This document shows positions 32,325-44,121 of a DNA stretch of 64,000 nt, piece after piece (the stretch's first letter is position 1; every line of letters starts with the position of its first letter). The notes below the pieces were generated by a model. That model had not been told where the DNA came from. It made no database searches and worked only from the letters and a program-made list of their open reading frames with translations. Both the position numbers and the translations under genes were made by a program. Source of the stretch: CAZCAC01 sp964496575 (lineage in GTDB: Bacteria; Planctomycetota; UBA1135; GCA-002686595); the NCBI GenBank assembly GCA_964496575.1, contig CAZCAC010000024.1, positions 20,037 through 84,036 on the forward strand, written 5' to 3'.

Positions 32325-34319
32325 ATGAGCGCCGAAGACACGCCCCCCCCCCTGGATCGAATCACGGGCCCCGAGGAGGAGCGGAAGATCCGCTACCTCG
32401 AGCGGGTCGAATCTCCACAGGATCTGAAGCAACTCTCGGTCGAGGAGCTCGCCCCGCTCTGCGAGGAGGTGCGCGAGTTCCTGGTCGACAGCGTGCTCAC
32501 CACCGGGGGCCACCTCGGCTCCAACCTCGGCGCGGTCGAGCTCACCGTGGCCCTGCACCACGTCTTCGACTTCCGGCGCGACCGGCTGGTCTTCGACGTC
32601 AGCCACCAGTGCTACACGCACAAGCTCCTGACCGGCCGGCGCGAGGGCTTCTCGAAGCTGCGCCAGACCGGCGGACTCTGCGGCTTCACCCTGCCCGAGG
32701 AGTCCTCGTACGACCTGTTCCACTCGGGGCACGCGGGGACCTCGATCAGCACCGCGCTCGGCCTCGCGCTGGGCACCGCGCACGAGCCGGACCCGCCGCA
32801 CGTCGTCGCGGTGATCGGCGACGCCAGCCTCGGCGCCGGGGTCGCCTTCGAGGCGATCAACCACGCCGGGGGGATCGGCCAGCGGCTGCTCGTGGTGCTC
32901 AACGACAACGAGTGGTCGATCGCGAAGTCGGTCGGGGCGATGGCGCGCTACTTCTCGCGGATCCGCTCCGCGCGGCTGATGCAGCGAGCCCAGCAGGAGA
33001 TCCAGAGCCTGATCAACGCGATCCCGGTGATCGGCCCGCGGGTCGATCGGACCCTCGATCAGATCGGGGAGGTGATCCGCCACAACCTGGTGCCCGGGCA
33101 CGTGTTCGAGGAGCTGGGCGTGACCTACGTGGGGCCGGTCGACGGCCACGACCTCAAGAAGATCATCCGCAACCTCGAGCGGGTCAAGGAGCTCGACGGC
33201 GTCGTACTGCTGCACCTGATCACCCAGAAGGGCAAGGGCAACCCCGCCAGCCTCGAGCACCCCGAGCGACACCACGGGGTCAGCGGAACGAAGCAGGCCC
33301 CGCCCAAGGGGAGCGGCATCGAGGACGGCAAGCTGCCGCGCCCCGAGCCCGATCCGCCGCTGCCGGCCGGACCGCCGTTCACCACGTGCTTCTCCAGGAG
33401 CCTCGTCGCCGCCGCCGAGCGCGACCTGCGCATCCACGCGATCACCGCCGCGATGCCCTCCGGTACGGGGCTCGACGCCTTCGCCGAGCGCTTCCCGGCC
33501 CGCTTTCACGACACCGGGATCACCGAGCAGCACGCGCTCGCCCTCGCCGCCGGCCTGGCCAAGGCGGGAGCGCGGCCGGTCGCCGCGATCTACTCCTCGT
33601 TCCTCCAGCGCGGCTACGACCAGGTCTTCCAGGAGATCGCGCTGCAGAACCTGCCGGTCCTCCTGTGCCTCGATCGGGCCGGGATGGTGGGGCAGGACGG
33701 GCCGACGCACAACGGCGCCTTCGACATCGCCTTCCTGCGCACGCTGCCCAACATGGTGCTGTGTTCTCCGCGCGACGCGACCGACCTCGATCGCCTGCTG
33801 CACTTCGCCCTGCGCCACGACGGCCCCGTGGCGATGCGCTTCCCACGCGCGTCGAGCCCGCACCAGGAGCGGATCCACCGGGACGAGCGCCGGGAGATGG
33901 AGCCCGGCAAGGCGGAGGTCCTGTGCGAAGGCGACCGCCTCTCGATCTGGAGCTACGGCGACCTCGCCGGGGTGGCGCTGGGCGTGGCCGAGCGCCTGCG
34001 GGCGGAGGGGATCGAGATCGGCGTGGTGGACGCCCGCTTCGCCAAGCCGATCGACGAGGAGCTCCTGACCCGCGAGAGCAAGCGGTACCGCCACATCCTC
34101 ACCCTGGAGGACCACCAGCGCGCCGGAGGCTTCGGCTCGGCGGTACTGGAGGCCCTGAACCGCCTCCCCTCGGGAGGGGCGAAGCTGCGGATCCTGGGGA
34201 TCCCCGACCGCTTCGTCGACCACATGTCCTCGCGCGAGGAGCAGCTCGCGAGCCTCGGCCTCGACGTCGCCGGCGTCGAGCACGTGGTCCGGGGACTGTT
34301 GATCTCGACCCGCGTCTGA
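32325..34319 (+). CDS. dxs: 1-deoxy-D-xylulose-5-phosphate synthase
   Basis: Thiamine-diphosphate enzyme that starts the MEP pathway from pyruvate and glyceraldehyde 3-phosphate. 664 residues, three transketolase-type domains. LTTGGHLGSNLGAVELT, DVSHQCYTHKLLTGRR and the C-terminal YSSFLQRGYDQVFQEI are clear. The ThDP motif reads GDASLGAGVAFEAIN (residues 165-179), with Ala instead of the usual second Gly of GDG; the paired Asn is in VLNDNEWS. The catalytic Glu is in GITEQHALALAAG. It starts 109 nt after ispA, and nadK follows 4 nt after the stop. Confidence 0.96.
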   Translation: MSAEDTPPPLDRITGPEEERKIRYLERVESPQDLKQLSVEELAPLCEEVREFLVDSVLTTGGHLGSNLGAVELTVALHHVFDFRRDRLVFDVSHQCYTHKLLTGRREGFSKLRQTGGLCGFTLPEESSYDLFHSGHAGTSISTALGLALGTAHEPDPPHVVAVIGDASLGAGVAFEAINHAGGIGQRLLVVLNDNEWSIAKSVGAMARYFSRIRSARLMQRAQQEIQSLINAIPVIGPRVDRTLDQIGEVIRHNLVPGHVFEELGVTYVGPVDGHDLKKIIRNLERVKELDGVVLLHLITQKGKGNPASLEHPERHHGVSGTKQAPPKGSGIEDGKLPRPEPDPPLPAGPPFTTCFSRSLVAAAERDLRIHAITAAMPSGTGLDAFAERFPARFHDTGITEQHALALAAGLAKAGARPVAAIYSSFLQRGYDQVFQEIALQNLPVLLCLDRAGMVGQDGPTHNGAFDIAFLRTLPNMVLCSPRDATDLDRLLHFALRHDGPVAMRFPRASSPHQERIHRDERREMEPGKAEVLCEGDRLSIWSYGDLAGVALGVAERLRAEGIEIGVVDARFAKPIDEELLTRESKRYRHILTLEDHQRAGGFGSAVLEALNRLPSGGAKLRILGIPDRFVDHMSSREEQLASLGLDVAGVEHVVRGLLISTRV

Positions 34320-34323
34320 ACCG

Positions 34324-35325
34324 ATGAACCCCGAACGAGAGGGCCGGGCAGACGGACCGCTGCCGCCCCCGCACACGCGGGAGCGCTTCCGGGGGGAGGT
34401 CCGGCACCTCGCGATCTTCGCCGACTCCGCGAAGGCGGGGGTCGACGCGCTGGTCGAGGAGATGCTCCCCCGGCTGAAGGGCAAGGTGCCGCGGGTCGAG
34501 GTGCACCGGAACCTGCGCGCCCACTGCGAGGACCTGGAGAACGGCTCGCCGTCCCCCGACGAGCACCCCGATCTCCTGATCGTGCTGGGCGGGGACGGCT
34601 CGATCCTGACCGTGGTTCGCGCGTTCGCCGAGCACCCGGTGCCCACGCTCGGGATCAACTTCGGGCGCGTCGGCTTCCTCGCCTCCACGGCCGTCGAGCG
34701 CTGGAAGCTGGCGCTCGAGGAGGTGCTCGCCGGCCAGGCGGTGATTGAACCGCGCATGAGGTTGGCTGCGGAGCTCGAGACGCGGCACGACCACACCGTC
34801 TGCTCGGTCGCCCTGAACGACCTGGTCGTCCAGCGGGGCGCCGTACAGGGGATGGTCACCCTCTCCCTCTCCGACGGCGATCGCTGGGTCAGCGACTACC
34901 GGGCGGACGGCCTGATCATCGCCTCGCCGAGCGGCTCGACCGCCTACTCGCTGGCCGCCGGAGGGCCGATCATGGCGCCGTCGATGAAGGGGCTGGTGGT
35001 GACGCCGATCTCGCCGCAGTCCCTCTCGCACCGGCCGATGGTGATGCACCCCGAGAGCACCCTGTACGTCCAGGTGGAGAAGGCGAGCGGATTGACCACG
35101 CTGGCGATCGACGGGCACGGTTTCTACCCGATGCAGGTGGGAGATCGCTTGAAGGTGCGCCACCACGACGTACCCTACCCACTCCTGGCTCGTCCCCGCT
35201 CCGATCCGTACGTGCGCGTCCGCGAACGGCTCGGCTGGCGAGGGAGCTTCGAATCGGAGCCGGGTATCGAAACGCCCCGTCAGAGCCCGAGCTCCTCCGA
35301 CCCCGGTCAAGGCGAGGTGCTCTGA
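34324..35325 (+). CDS. nadK: NAD kinase
   Basis: Phosphorylates NAD to NADP. 333 residues. VLGGDGSILTVVR is the GGDG catalytic motif, LGINFGRVGFLA and LNDLVVQRG follow, and the diagnostic DGLIIASPSGSTAYSLAAGG lies in the C-terminal domain. The ~25-residue N-terminal extension and the Ser/Pro-rich last 30 residues are not conserved. ATG 34324 lies 4 nt after the dxs stop, so the two are probably co-translated. NADPH is needed by the MEP pathway downstream of dxs, a plausible reason for the pairing. Confidence 0.95.
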   Translation: MNPEREGRADGPLPPPHTRERFRGEVRHLAIFADSAKAGVDALVEEMLPRLKGKVPRVEVHRNLRAHCEDLENGSPSPDEHPDLLIVLGGDGSILTVVRAFAEHPVPTLGINFGRVGFLASTAVERWKLALEEVLAGQAVIEPRMRLAAELETRHDHTVCSVALNDLVVQRGAVQGMVTLSLSDGDRWVSDYRADGLIIASPSGSTAYSLAAGGPIMAPSMKGLVVTPISPQSLSHRPMVMHPESTLYVQVEKASGLTTLAIDGHGFYPMQVGDRLKVRHHDVPYPLLARPRSDPYVRVRERLGWRGSFESEPGIETPRQSPSSSDPGQGEVL

Positions 35326-35364
35326 AGGAGCGGATACTGCCACCTCATCCCCAGGCCCTCGCCA

Positions 35365-36513
35365 ATGGAGACAACCCCGTCTCGGGGACAGCACCGTCGC
35401 GAGGTGCTGCTCCGGGCCCTGTTCGTGCTCGTGCTGCTAGGCGGCTTCCTCGTCGCCATTCAGTGCATGGGTGGTTCCATCAAGCTGATGGGCAAGGAGA
35501 CGTCGGAGGGTCTGTTCCAGGGGGTCTCCAATCCGTTCGCGGGCCTCGCCGTCGGGATCCTGGCGACGGTGCTGGTGCAGAGCTCGAGCACCACCACCTC
35601 GATGATCGTCGCCCTCGTCGGATCAGGAGAGATTCCGGTCGCGCACGCGGTGCCGATGATCATGGGCGCCAACATCGGCACCACGGTGACCAACACGCTG
35701 GTCTCGATGGGGCACGTGCGGCAGAGCGCTTCCTTCCGGCGCGCCTTTGCCGCGGCCACGGTGCACGACTTCTTCAACGTCCTCTGCGTGGCCGCACTGC
35801 TGCCGCTGGAGCTCCTGACCGGCTTTCTCTCGAAGACGGCGCTCGCCCTGACCGACGCTCTCTCCGGGGCGGGAGGAGCCGAGTACAAGAGCCCGATCAA
35901 GGTGGGGGTGAAGGCCGCCTACAAGGCGATCCTCTCCACCCTCGAGTCGATCGGGCTGGAGGGGACGCCGCTGGCCATCGTGACGCTCCTCATCGGGATC
36001 GCCCTCACCTTCGCCTGCCTGGTCCTGATCACCAAGAACATGCGCCGGCTGATCGCGGGGCGGCTGGAGCGGGCCCTGAACCGGTCGTTGGGTCGCTCGG
36101 GGCTGATCGGGATCTTCGTCGGGGTGGGGATGACCGTCGCGGTGCAGTCCTCGAGCATCACCACCTCGCTCCTCGTGCCCCTGTGCGCGGCGGGGATCCT
36201 GACCCTGCCGAACGCCTTCCCGATCATGCTCGGGGCCAACATCGGCACGACCGTCACCGCGCTCCTGGCCAGCGCCGCCGCGGAGTCCTCGGCGGGGCTG
36301 ACGATCGCCCTGGTGCACGCGCTCTTCAACATCACCGGCACCTGCCTCTTCTACCCGTTCCGGGTGATGCGCCTGATCCCGATCCGCCTGGCGGAGGGGC
36401 TCGCGGCTCGGGCCGCGACCAACCCCGTGTGGGTGGTCGGGTACGTCCTGGGGGTGTTCGTGGGGATTCCGCTGCTGGGGATGTGGATCTTCGGTAGCCT
36501 CGGTGAGTCCTGA
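35365..36513 (+). CDS. Na+/phosphate cotransporter (NptA/PNaS family)
   Basis: A 382-residue polytopic protein with the two inverted half-repeats of the Na/Pi cotransporter family: TVLVQSSSTTTSMIVALV and later MTVAVQSSSITTSLLVPL, each followed by a GANIGTTVT motif. These QSSS and GANIGTT repeats are the family signature. It probably imports phosphate at the inner membrane. The PhoU-like gene directly downstream suggests its activity is controlled by a PhoU-type regulator, a frequent pairing in bacteria. Confidence 0.93.
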   Translation: METTPSRGQHRREVLLRALFVLVLLGGFLVAIQCMGGSIKLMGKETSEGLFQGVSNPFAGLAVGILATVLVQSSSTTTSMIVALVGSGEIPVAHAVPMIMGANIGTTVTNTLVSMGHVRQSASFRRAFAAATVHDFFNVLCVAALLPLELLTGFLSKTALALTDALSGAGGAEYKSPIKVGVKAAYKAILSTLESIGLEGTPLAIVTLLIGIALTFACLVLITKNMRRLIAGRLERALNRSLGRSGLIGIFVGVGMTVAVQSSSITTSLLVPLCAAGILTLPNAFPIMLGANIGTTVTALLASAAAESSAGLTIALVHALFNITGTCLFYPFRVMRLIPIRLAEGLAARAATNPVWVVGYVLGVFVGIPLLGMWIFGSLGES

Positions 36514-36592
36514 GGCTACCCTGGACGTCGCTGGCGGCCCGAGGGCCGCGCTCTTCTTACAACCGCTACTGGAACGTCACTCGAACCGAATC

Positions 36593-37255
36593 ATGCTGCG
36601 CTGGTTGACCACTCTCGGACCGGAATCCCGGAGCCTGCAGGAGATCCACCGGCACTTCCTGCAGATGCTGCAGGACGGTCGCCACGTCTTCGACGCTGCC
36701 GCGAACGCCTTGCTCGGGGGAACCGATCCCAACGTCGTTCGAGACGACCTCTACCGCACCGACGAGCGGATCAATCGCATGGAGCAGCAGATCCGCCGCG
36801 ACATCGTGGTGCACGGCTCGATACACGGCGCGGCGACGTTTCCCGCGCTGCTGATGATGATGAGCCTGGTCAAGGACGCCGAGCGGATCGGGGACTTCGG
36901 GAAGAACATCTTCTCCCTCGCCGCCCAGCGTCCGCCGCTGGGCACGGAGGAGCAGCGAGCGGAGCTGATCGAGTACAAGAACCGCATCTCCAAGATGATC
37001 GTCCGGGCCCACGGTCTCTTCGTCAAGCAGAGCGAGGAAGGGGCGAAGGTCTTCCTGCAGGAGGCGAGCGAGCTGGAGGAGCTCTTCGAGTCGAAGATCA
37101 ACGAAGGTCTGGCCGTCGTCGGCGAGAACGCCGCGGGCCGCACCCTGGCCTGCCGCTACTACAAGCGGGTGATCAGCCACCTGGGCAACATCATCTCGTC
37201 GATCGTCCTGCCGCTGGACAAGCTCGACGCCTTTGACGAGCCGCCGGAGGTCTAG
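36593..37255 (+). CDS. PhoU-like regulator of the adjacent phosphate cotransporter
   Basis: About 220 residues, all alpha-helical. Two PhoU-type half-repeats: RMEQQIRRDIVVHG with SLVKDAERIGDFGKNI, and in the second half YYKRVISHLGNIISSI. The D-x-ERIGD metal-binding motif is present. The frame extends back to GTG 36503 inside the cotransporter stop, which would add 30 non-conserved residues; ATG 36593 is preferred because it opens the conserved helix, although neither start has a clear ribosome-binding site. The 3' end overlaps the lolD stop by 4 bp (CTAG, convergent). Confidence 0.85.
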   Translation: MLRWLTTLGPESRSLQEIHRHFLQMLQDGRHVFDAAANALLGGTDPNVVRDDLYRTDERINRMEQQIRRDIVVHGSIHGAATFPALLMMMSLVKDAERIGDFGKNIFSLAAQRPPLGTEEQRAELIEYKNRISKMIVRAHGLFVKQSEEGAKVFLQEASELEELFESKINEGLAVVGENAAGRTLACRYYKRVISHLGNIISSIVLPLDKLDAFDEPPEV

Positions 37256-38031
37256 CCCGGACTAGCGGACGGCTGACCGTTGATCCTCCCGTCCTCCATC
37301 CGCAGGACCCGGTCGCAGCGTTCCGCCAGGCGCTCGTCGTGCGTCACCAGCAACAGCGAGAGTCCTCGCTCCCGTTGCTGGCCCAGGAGCAGGTCGAGCA
37401 CCTTCTGCCCGGTCGCGGTGTCCAGGTTGCCCGTCGGCTCGTCGGCGATGAGGATGTCGGGGTGGAGGATCAGGGCGCGGGCGATGGCCACGCGCTGACG
37501 CTCGCCGCCGGAGAGCTGGCTGGGGCGGTGGCGCAGGCGGTCGCCGAGGCCGAAGTCGGAGAGCATCTCCGCGGCTTCCGCGGTGCAGCGCTTCTTCTCG
37601 AATGCGTAGGTGCCGTAGCTGTGCGCGATCCGGGCGGGGAGGACGACGTTCTCCAGCGCGGAGAGGTCCGGGAGCAGGTGATAGGACTGGAAGACGAAGC
37701 CGACGTGGCGGTTGCGGAGCGCGGCGCGCCCGCCCATCGAGAGGGTCCAGGCGCTCTCCCCCTGCAGGTGTACCGAGCCCTCGGTGGGGGGCTCGATCAG
37801 GCCGACGATGTGCAGCAGCGTCGACTTGCCGGCGCCCGACGAGCCCATCAGGCAGAGGCGCTCGCGGCGGCGCAGCTCGAGGTCGGCGCCGTGCAGCACC
37901 TCGATCGCGCGGTTGCCGATGCGGAAGGATTTGTGGACTCCGCGCGCGGAGAGCGCGAGCTCCGCGGTAGGGGTGGCCGGGGAGGCCGCGGCCGAGGCGG
38001 GCTCGACCGGAGGAGAGGCGGGTCGGGTCAC
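37252..38031 (-). CDS. lolD: LolD-type ABC transporter ATP-binding protein
   Basis: ATPase of about 259 residues with Walker A GSSGAGKSTLLH, signature LSGGERQRVAIARAL, Walker B ILIADEPTGNLD and the switch His in LLVTHDERLAE. It is the LolD/MacB subgroup, judging by HKSFRIGNRAIEVLHG and VFQSYHLLPDLSALENV. With LolE it would power lipoprotein release from the inner membrane towards an outer membrane. About 25 Ala/Pro-rich residues precede the domain. Start GTG 38031 lies 4 nt after the LolE stop. Confidence 0.92.
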   Translation of the reverse strand: MTRPASPPVEPASAAASPATPTAELALSARGVHKSFRIGNRAIEVLHGADLELRRRERLCLMGSSGAGKSTLLHIVGLIEPPTEGSVHLQGESAWTLSMGGRAALRNRHVGFVFQSYHLLPDLSALENVVLPARIAHSYGTYAFEKKRCTAEAAEMLSDFGLGDRLRHRPSQLSGGERQRVAIARALILHPDILIADEPTGNLDTATGQKVLDLLLGQQRERGLSLLLVTHDERLAERCDRVLRMEDGRINGQPSASPG

Positions 38032-38035
38032 CGGG

Positions 38036-39391
38036 TCACTCCGTGCGCAAGGCGTCGATGGGGTGCGTCCGCGAGGCGAGCCAGGCGGGGATCAGGGCGA
38101 AGATCGCCGTGGCCAGCAGCGCGCCGAGAACCGTGGCGGTCACCACGGTCGGGCTGACGTCCGAGGGGATGTGGTCGAAGATGTAGACGTTGCGGTTGAA
38201 GATCTGCACTCCGAACGTGGCGGAGAGCCACTGCTCGAGAGCGTCGATCTTCAGCGCGCCCCAGACGCCGAGCAGGGCACCGAAGCCCGAGCCGAGCACC
38301 GCGTTCCACATACCGATCATCAGGAAGATGGTCAGGATCGAGCGCCTCGTCGCGCCCAGGGCGGTCAGGATGCCGATGTCCCGGCGCTTCTCCGTCACCA
38401 TCATCATCAGGATGGCGAAGACGGTGAAGGCGGCCACCAGGATCACCAGGCAGAGCATGATCCCCATCAGCACGCGCTCGTTCTCGATCGCGCCGATCAG
38501 GCTGCTCCGGAACGACTCCCAGGTGCGAACCTGGCTGGGGTAGTTGGGGTTCACCAGCCCCTTGGTGGACAGGTCGCCCATCAGCGAGTGCTCGATCGAG
38601 CTCCGATCGCGCTCGTAGTCCTCCAGCTTGACCAGGACCTGGGTGAACTCGTGCGTTCCGCTGAGGAAGTCGGCGAGTTCCCAGCGGTCCATGTAGATCG
38701 ACGTCCGGTCGGTCTCGTTGTCCCCGCTGCGGAAGGTCCCGGCGACGAAGAACTTGCGGTTGGAGAGGTACGCCTTGTCGTCGGTGGAATCGGGAACGCC
38801 CGTGACCAGGTTGACCAGCGAGCCGCGCTGCAGCACGTGGCTGCGGGCGAGCTGCTCGCCGACGACCACCCAGCCCCACGGCTCGTCACCCCTCCAGGCC
38901 TCCGGCCGGGCGAAGGGGTCGTCGACATTCTCGACCGGCATCTGGTGCGCGCTCTCCCGCTCGAGCCAGGTGCGGAACTCGGTGGTGGTGAACTCGTCCT
39001 CGACGTCGATCCCCACGAACTGGGCGAAGGCGACGTCCGCCCGGTCCGGGTCCTTGAGCCGCAGCTCCGAGCGCAGGCTGGTCTGCACCACCATCCCCCC
39101 CCAGGAGAGGCGGGGGCAGGCGCCGACCACCCGCTCGTCCTCGCGTAGCGCGGCGAGGAGCGGCTGGACGTCGGACACCGGCTCGTGTCCGTCCCGGAGG
39201 TCGACGGCGACCGGCTGGATGATCAGGTCCGCGAGGCTGCCGCGCACGGTCTTGCGGCTCTCTTCGAGGAAGCCCGACATGATCGAGATGATCATGATCA
39301 GCGCGCCGACCCCGAGGGTGATGCCGACGACGCCGATCAGGTTGATCGGGCGGCGGAGCAGGAATCTCCAGCTGAGGTAGCGGCGGTACAT
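38036..39391 (-). CDS. lolE: LolC/LolE-type lipoprotein-releasing permease
   Basis: A 451-residue permease with four transmembrane helices: one at the N-terminus (PINLIGVVGITLGVGALIMI), then a periplasmic MacB-PCD-type domain of about 250 residues, then three C-terminal helices (LVILVAAFTVFAILMMMV and two more). The TEKRRDIGILTALGATRRSI coupling segment before the last helices is typical of LolC/LolE. In an operon lysS-lolE-lolD, a common arrangement in bacteria. It implies a diderm envelope with lipoprotein sorting. Confidence 0.93.
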   Translation of the reverse strand: MYRRYLSWRFLLRRPINLIGVVGITLGVGALIMIISIMSGFLEESRKTVRGSLADLIIQPVAVDLRDGHEPVSDVQPLLAALREDERVVGACPRLSWGGMVVQTSLRSELRLKDPDRADVAFAQFVGIDVEDEFTTTEFRTWLERESAHQMPVENVDDPFARPEAWRGDEPWGWVVVGEQLARSHVLQRGSLVNLVTGVPDSTDDKAYLSNRKFFVAGTFRSGDNETDRTSIYMDRWELADFLSGTHEFTQVLVKLEDYERDRSSIEHSLMGDLSTKGLVNPNYPSQVRTWESFRSSLIGAIENERVLMGIMLCLVILVAAFTVFAILMMMVTEKRRDIGILTALGATRRSILTIFLMIGMWNAVLGSGFGALLGVWGALKIDALEQWLSATFGVQIFNRNVYIFDHIPSDVSPTVVTATVLGALLATAIFALIPAWLASRTHPIDALRTE

Positions 39392-39404
39392 GCTGGCTGC
39401 CTTG

Positions 39405-40892
39405 CTAGGAGTCCACTCCGGCGGGTTCGATCTCGGCGGCCGCCGGCTGCTCCGGCTTCATCGCCGGGAAGAGCAGCACGTCGCGAATCGACTCCTGCCC
39501 GGTCAGGACCATGACCAGCCGGTCGATCCCGACCCCCAGCCCGCCGGTCGGGGGCATGCCGTACTCGAGTGCCTGGACGTAGTCGAGGTCGACCTCGCCG
39601 GGGGTCTCGGGATCCTTGCTGGCGACCTGTTGCTCGAAGCGCTCGAGCTGGTCGGCCGGATCGTTCAGCTCGGTGAAGGCGTTGCCCAGCTCCATGCCGT
39701 CGACGAACACCTCGAAGCGCTCCGCCAGCCGCGGGTCGCGCGGGCTGCGCTTGGCCAGCGGGCAGATCTGCACGGGGTAGTCGTAGACGAACACCGGCCC
39801 CGAGAGGTGGTCCTCGACCGTCGCCTCGAAGACGTCGTTCATCAGCTTCCAGTACTCGTCGTTATGCTTCACGCCCAGCTCCGCGGCCCTGGCCCGGACC
39901 GCCGGCTCGTCGTCGAACTCGACCCCCGCGTACTCGGCGAAGAGCTCCGTGTAGGAGCGCCGCTCGAAGGGAGCCTTCAGGTCGAACTCGGTGCCCCGGA
40001 AGGTCACCTTCGTCGTGCCGTTGATCGAGATCGCGAGCGTCTCGAAGAGCTGCTCGACGATCTCCATCATCCGCTCGTAGTCCGCCTGCGCCTCGTAGAG
40101 CTCGAGCATCGAGAACTCGGGGTTGTGGCGGACCGAGAGCCCCTCGTTGCGGAAGTTGCGGGCGATCTCGAAGACGCGCTCCAGCCCGCCGACGATCAGC
40201 CGCTTGAGGTAGAGCTCCGGGGCGATGCGGAGGTAGAGGTCCATGTCCATCGCGTTGTGATGGGTCATGAACGGGCGGGCGGTCGCGCCGCCGAAGATCG
40301 GGTGCAGGACCGGAGTCTCCACCTCGATGTAGCCCTCCGCCTCGAGGAAGCGGCGGATCCCCGCGAGGATCGCGCTGCGCTTGCGGAACACCTCGGCGAC
40401 GCCCTCGGTCGCCCAGAGGTCCGCGTAGCGACGGCGGTAGCGGATCTCCTTGTCCGCGAGCCCGTGCCACTTCTCCGGCGGCGGGGCGACCGCCTTGGCC
40501 AGGAGCTGCACGTCGTCCCCCCAGACGGTCGGCTCGCCCTTCTGGGTGTGACCCAGCTCGCCGCTGACCGCGATGAGGTCGCCGCCGTCGAGCCACTTGC
40601 GCTGCGGCCACCAGTCCGCGAGCTGCTTCTTCTGCAAGCCGACCTGGATTCGCCCCGTGCGGTCGATCACCGGGGCGAAGATCAGCTTGCCGAAGTCGCG
40701 CAGGCCGAGCAGGCGCCCGGCGACGGTGACGCGGGTTCCCGCTCGCGGGCCCGGCTCTTCGCGCGTCCCCGCGCCGGCGAGCAACTCGCCGATCGGCTCG
40801 GCGTGGACGCCGCGGGGGGGGTAGGGATCCTGGCCCGCTTCGCGGATCTTCTCGATCTTGGCCAGACGATCGGGATGGGCGAGGTCGGTCAT
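39405..40892 (-). CDS. lysS: Lysyl-tRNA synthetase, class II
   Basis: Charges tRNA-Lys. 495 residues. N-terminal OB-fold anticodon-binding domain (TVAGRLLGLRDFGKLIFA), then the class II catalytic core: motif 1 near EAEGYIEVETPVLHP, motif 2 FEIARNFRNEGLSVRHNPEF, motif 3 GLGVGIDRLVMVLTG. First gene of a minus-strand run with the Lol transporter (lolE starts 13 nt after its stop). ATG 40892. Confidence 0.97.
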   Translation of the reverse strand: MTDLAHPDRLAKIEKIREAGQDPYPPRGVHAEPIGELLAGAGTREEPGPRAGTRVTVAGRLLGLRDFGKLIFAPVIDRTGRIQVGLQKKQLADWWPQRKWLDGGDLIAVSGELGHTQKGEPTVWGDDVQLLAKAVAPPPEKWHGLADKEIRYRRRYADLWATEGVAEVFRKRSAILAGIRRFLEAEGYIEVETPVLHPIFGGATARPFMTHHNAMDMDLYLRIAPELYLKRLIVGGLERVFEIARNFRNEGLSVRHNPEFSMLELYEAQADYERMMEIVEQLFETLAISINGTTKVTFRGTEFDLKAPFERRSYTELFAEYAGVEFDDEPAVRARAAELGVKHNDEYWKLMNDVFEATVEDHLSGPVFVYDYPVQICPLAKRSPRDPRLAERFEVFVDGMELGNAFTELNDPADQLERFEQQVASKDPETPGEVDLDYVQALEYGMPPTGGLGVGIDRLVMVLTGQESIRDVLLFPAMKPEQPAAAEIEPAGVDS

Positions 40893-41018
40893 CGTGGAAG
40901 AGCGGTGGGAGGTGTCGGGAGCCCCGGCGCTGGACAGGGAGCGACCGGGACGGGGATTCTACGGCTTCGATGACCCCCCTCCAGGGGGATGAGCCCGAGG
41001 GGACACGCCGCAGGCGAG

Positions 41019-41059
41019 AAAAAAAGAACCGGCCGCCCGGAGGGTTCCAGGCGACCGGT
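41019..41059 (-). terminator. Strong intrinsic terminator of the tRNA-Ala transcript
   Basis: On the minus strand a 10-bp stem (forward right arm 41028-41038, left arm 41050-41059, with one G-U pair) and an 11-nt loop are followed directly by a run containing seven T (forward A-run 41019-41025). It begins 5 nt past the tRNA CCA end. This is the cleanest Rho-independent terminator in the window. Confidence 0.85.
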
Positions 41060-41064
41060 GGGAG

Positions 41065-41140
<76 letters not shown>

Positions 41141-41512
41141 GAGACCCAGGATGGGCACTTTGCTCTAGACGTCCATCCCGGGCGCGACCCGGGGCGTGGT
41201 CATCTCCCGGGTCGATTCGATCTTGGTGGGTCCCCTCGCCGCCCGCCGGCCACTCGGGCTCTGCTGTGGAGGGAGGGGGGACCGCCTGGGAGAGAACGAC
41301 GCCCGGCTGCACCCCGGGCGGGTGGCAGAGAATGCCCGCCGTCGCTCCCCGAGTCAACCGCCCGGGGGGCTTTTGCACCTTCCTGCCGGGTTCCGGGGCA
41401 CTCGGAGCGTCTCCCTCGTGGTGGGGCGGCCGGCCGGTCCCTATCATGAGCCGCCTCCCGGGCCGTTCACGCGGCCCTTCCTTTCAGGATTCCCGACCAG
41501 GAGCGCGGGACC
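41141..41512. other. Intergenic stretch between tRNA-Ala and leuS
   Basis: 372 nt with no protein gene that I can support. It contains GC-rich inverted repeats, for example gcccgg/ccgggc (41301-41306 and 41314-41319) and gggccg/cggccc (41459-41464 and 41471-41476), the latter about 37 nt before leuS and followed by a pyrimidine tract. It must hold the divergent promoters of the tRNA and leuS. No T-box features were recognised. Confidence 0.4.
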
Positions 41513-44110
<2,598 letters not shown>

Positions 44111-44121
44111 GGGAGAGGGCC

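Noticed and set aside
32004..34859. Very long open frame on the minus strand opposite dxs and nadK
   Set aside because: It is antisense to two well-supported genes, has GC-codon composition only, and no family similarity.
41141..41512. T-box or tRNA-sensing leader for leuS
   Set aside because: No T-box consensus or specifier stem was recognised; only generic GC hairpins.
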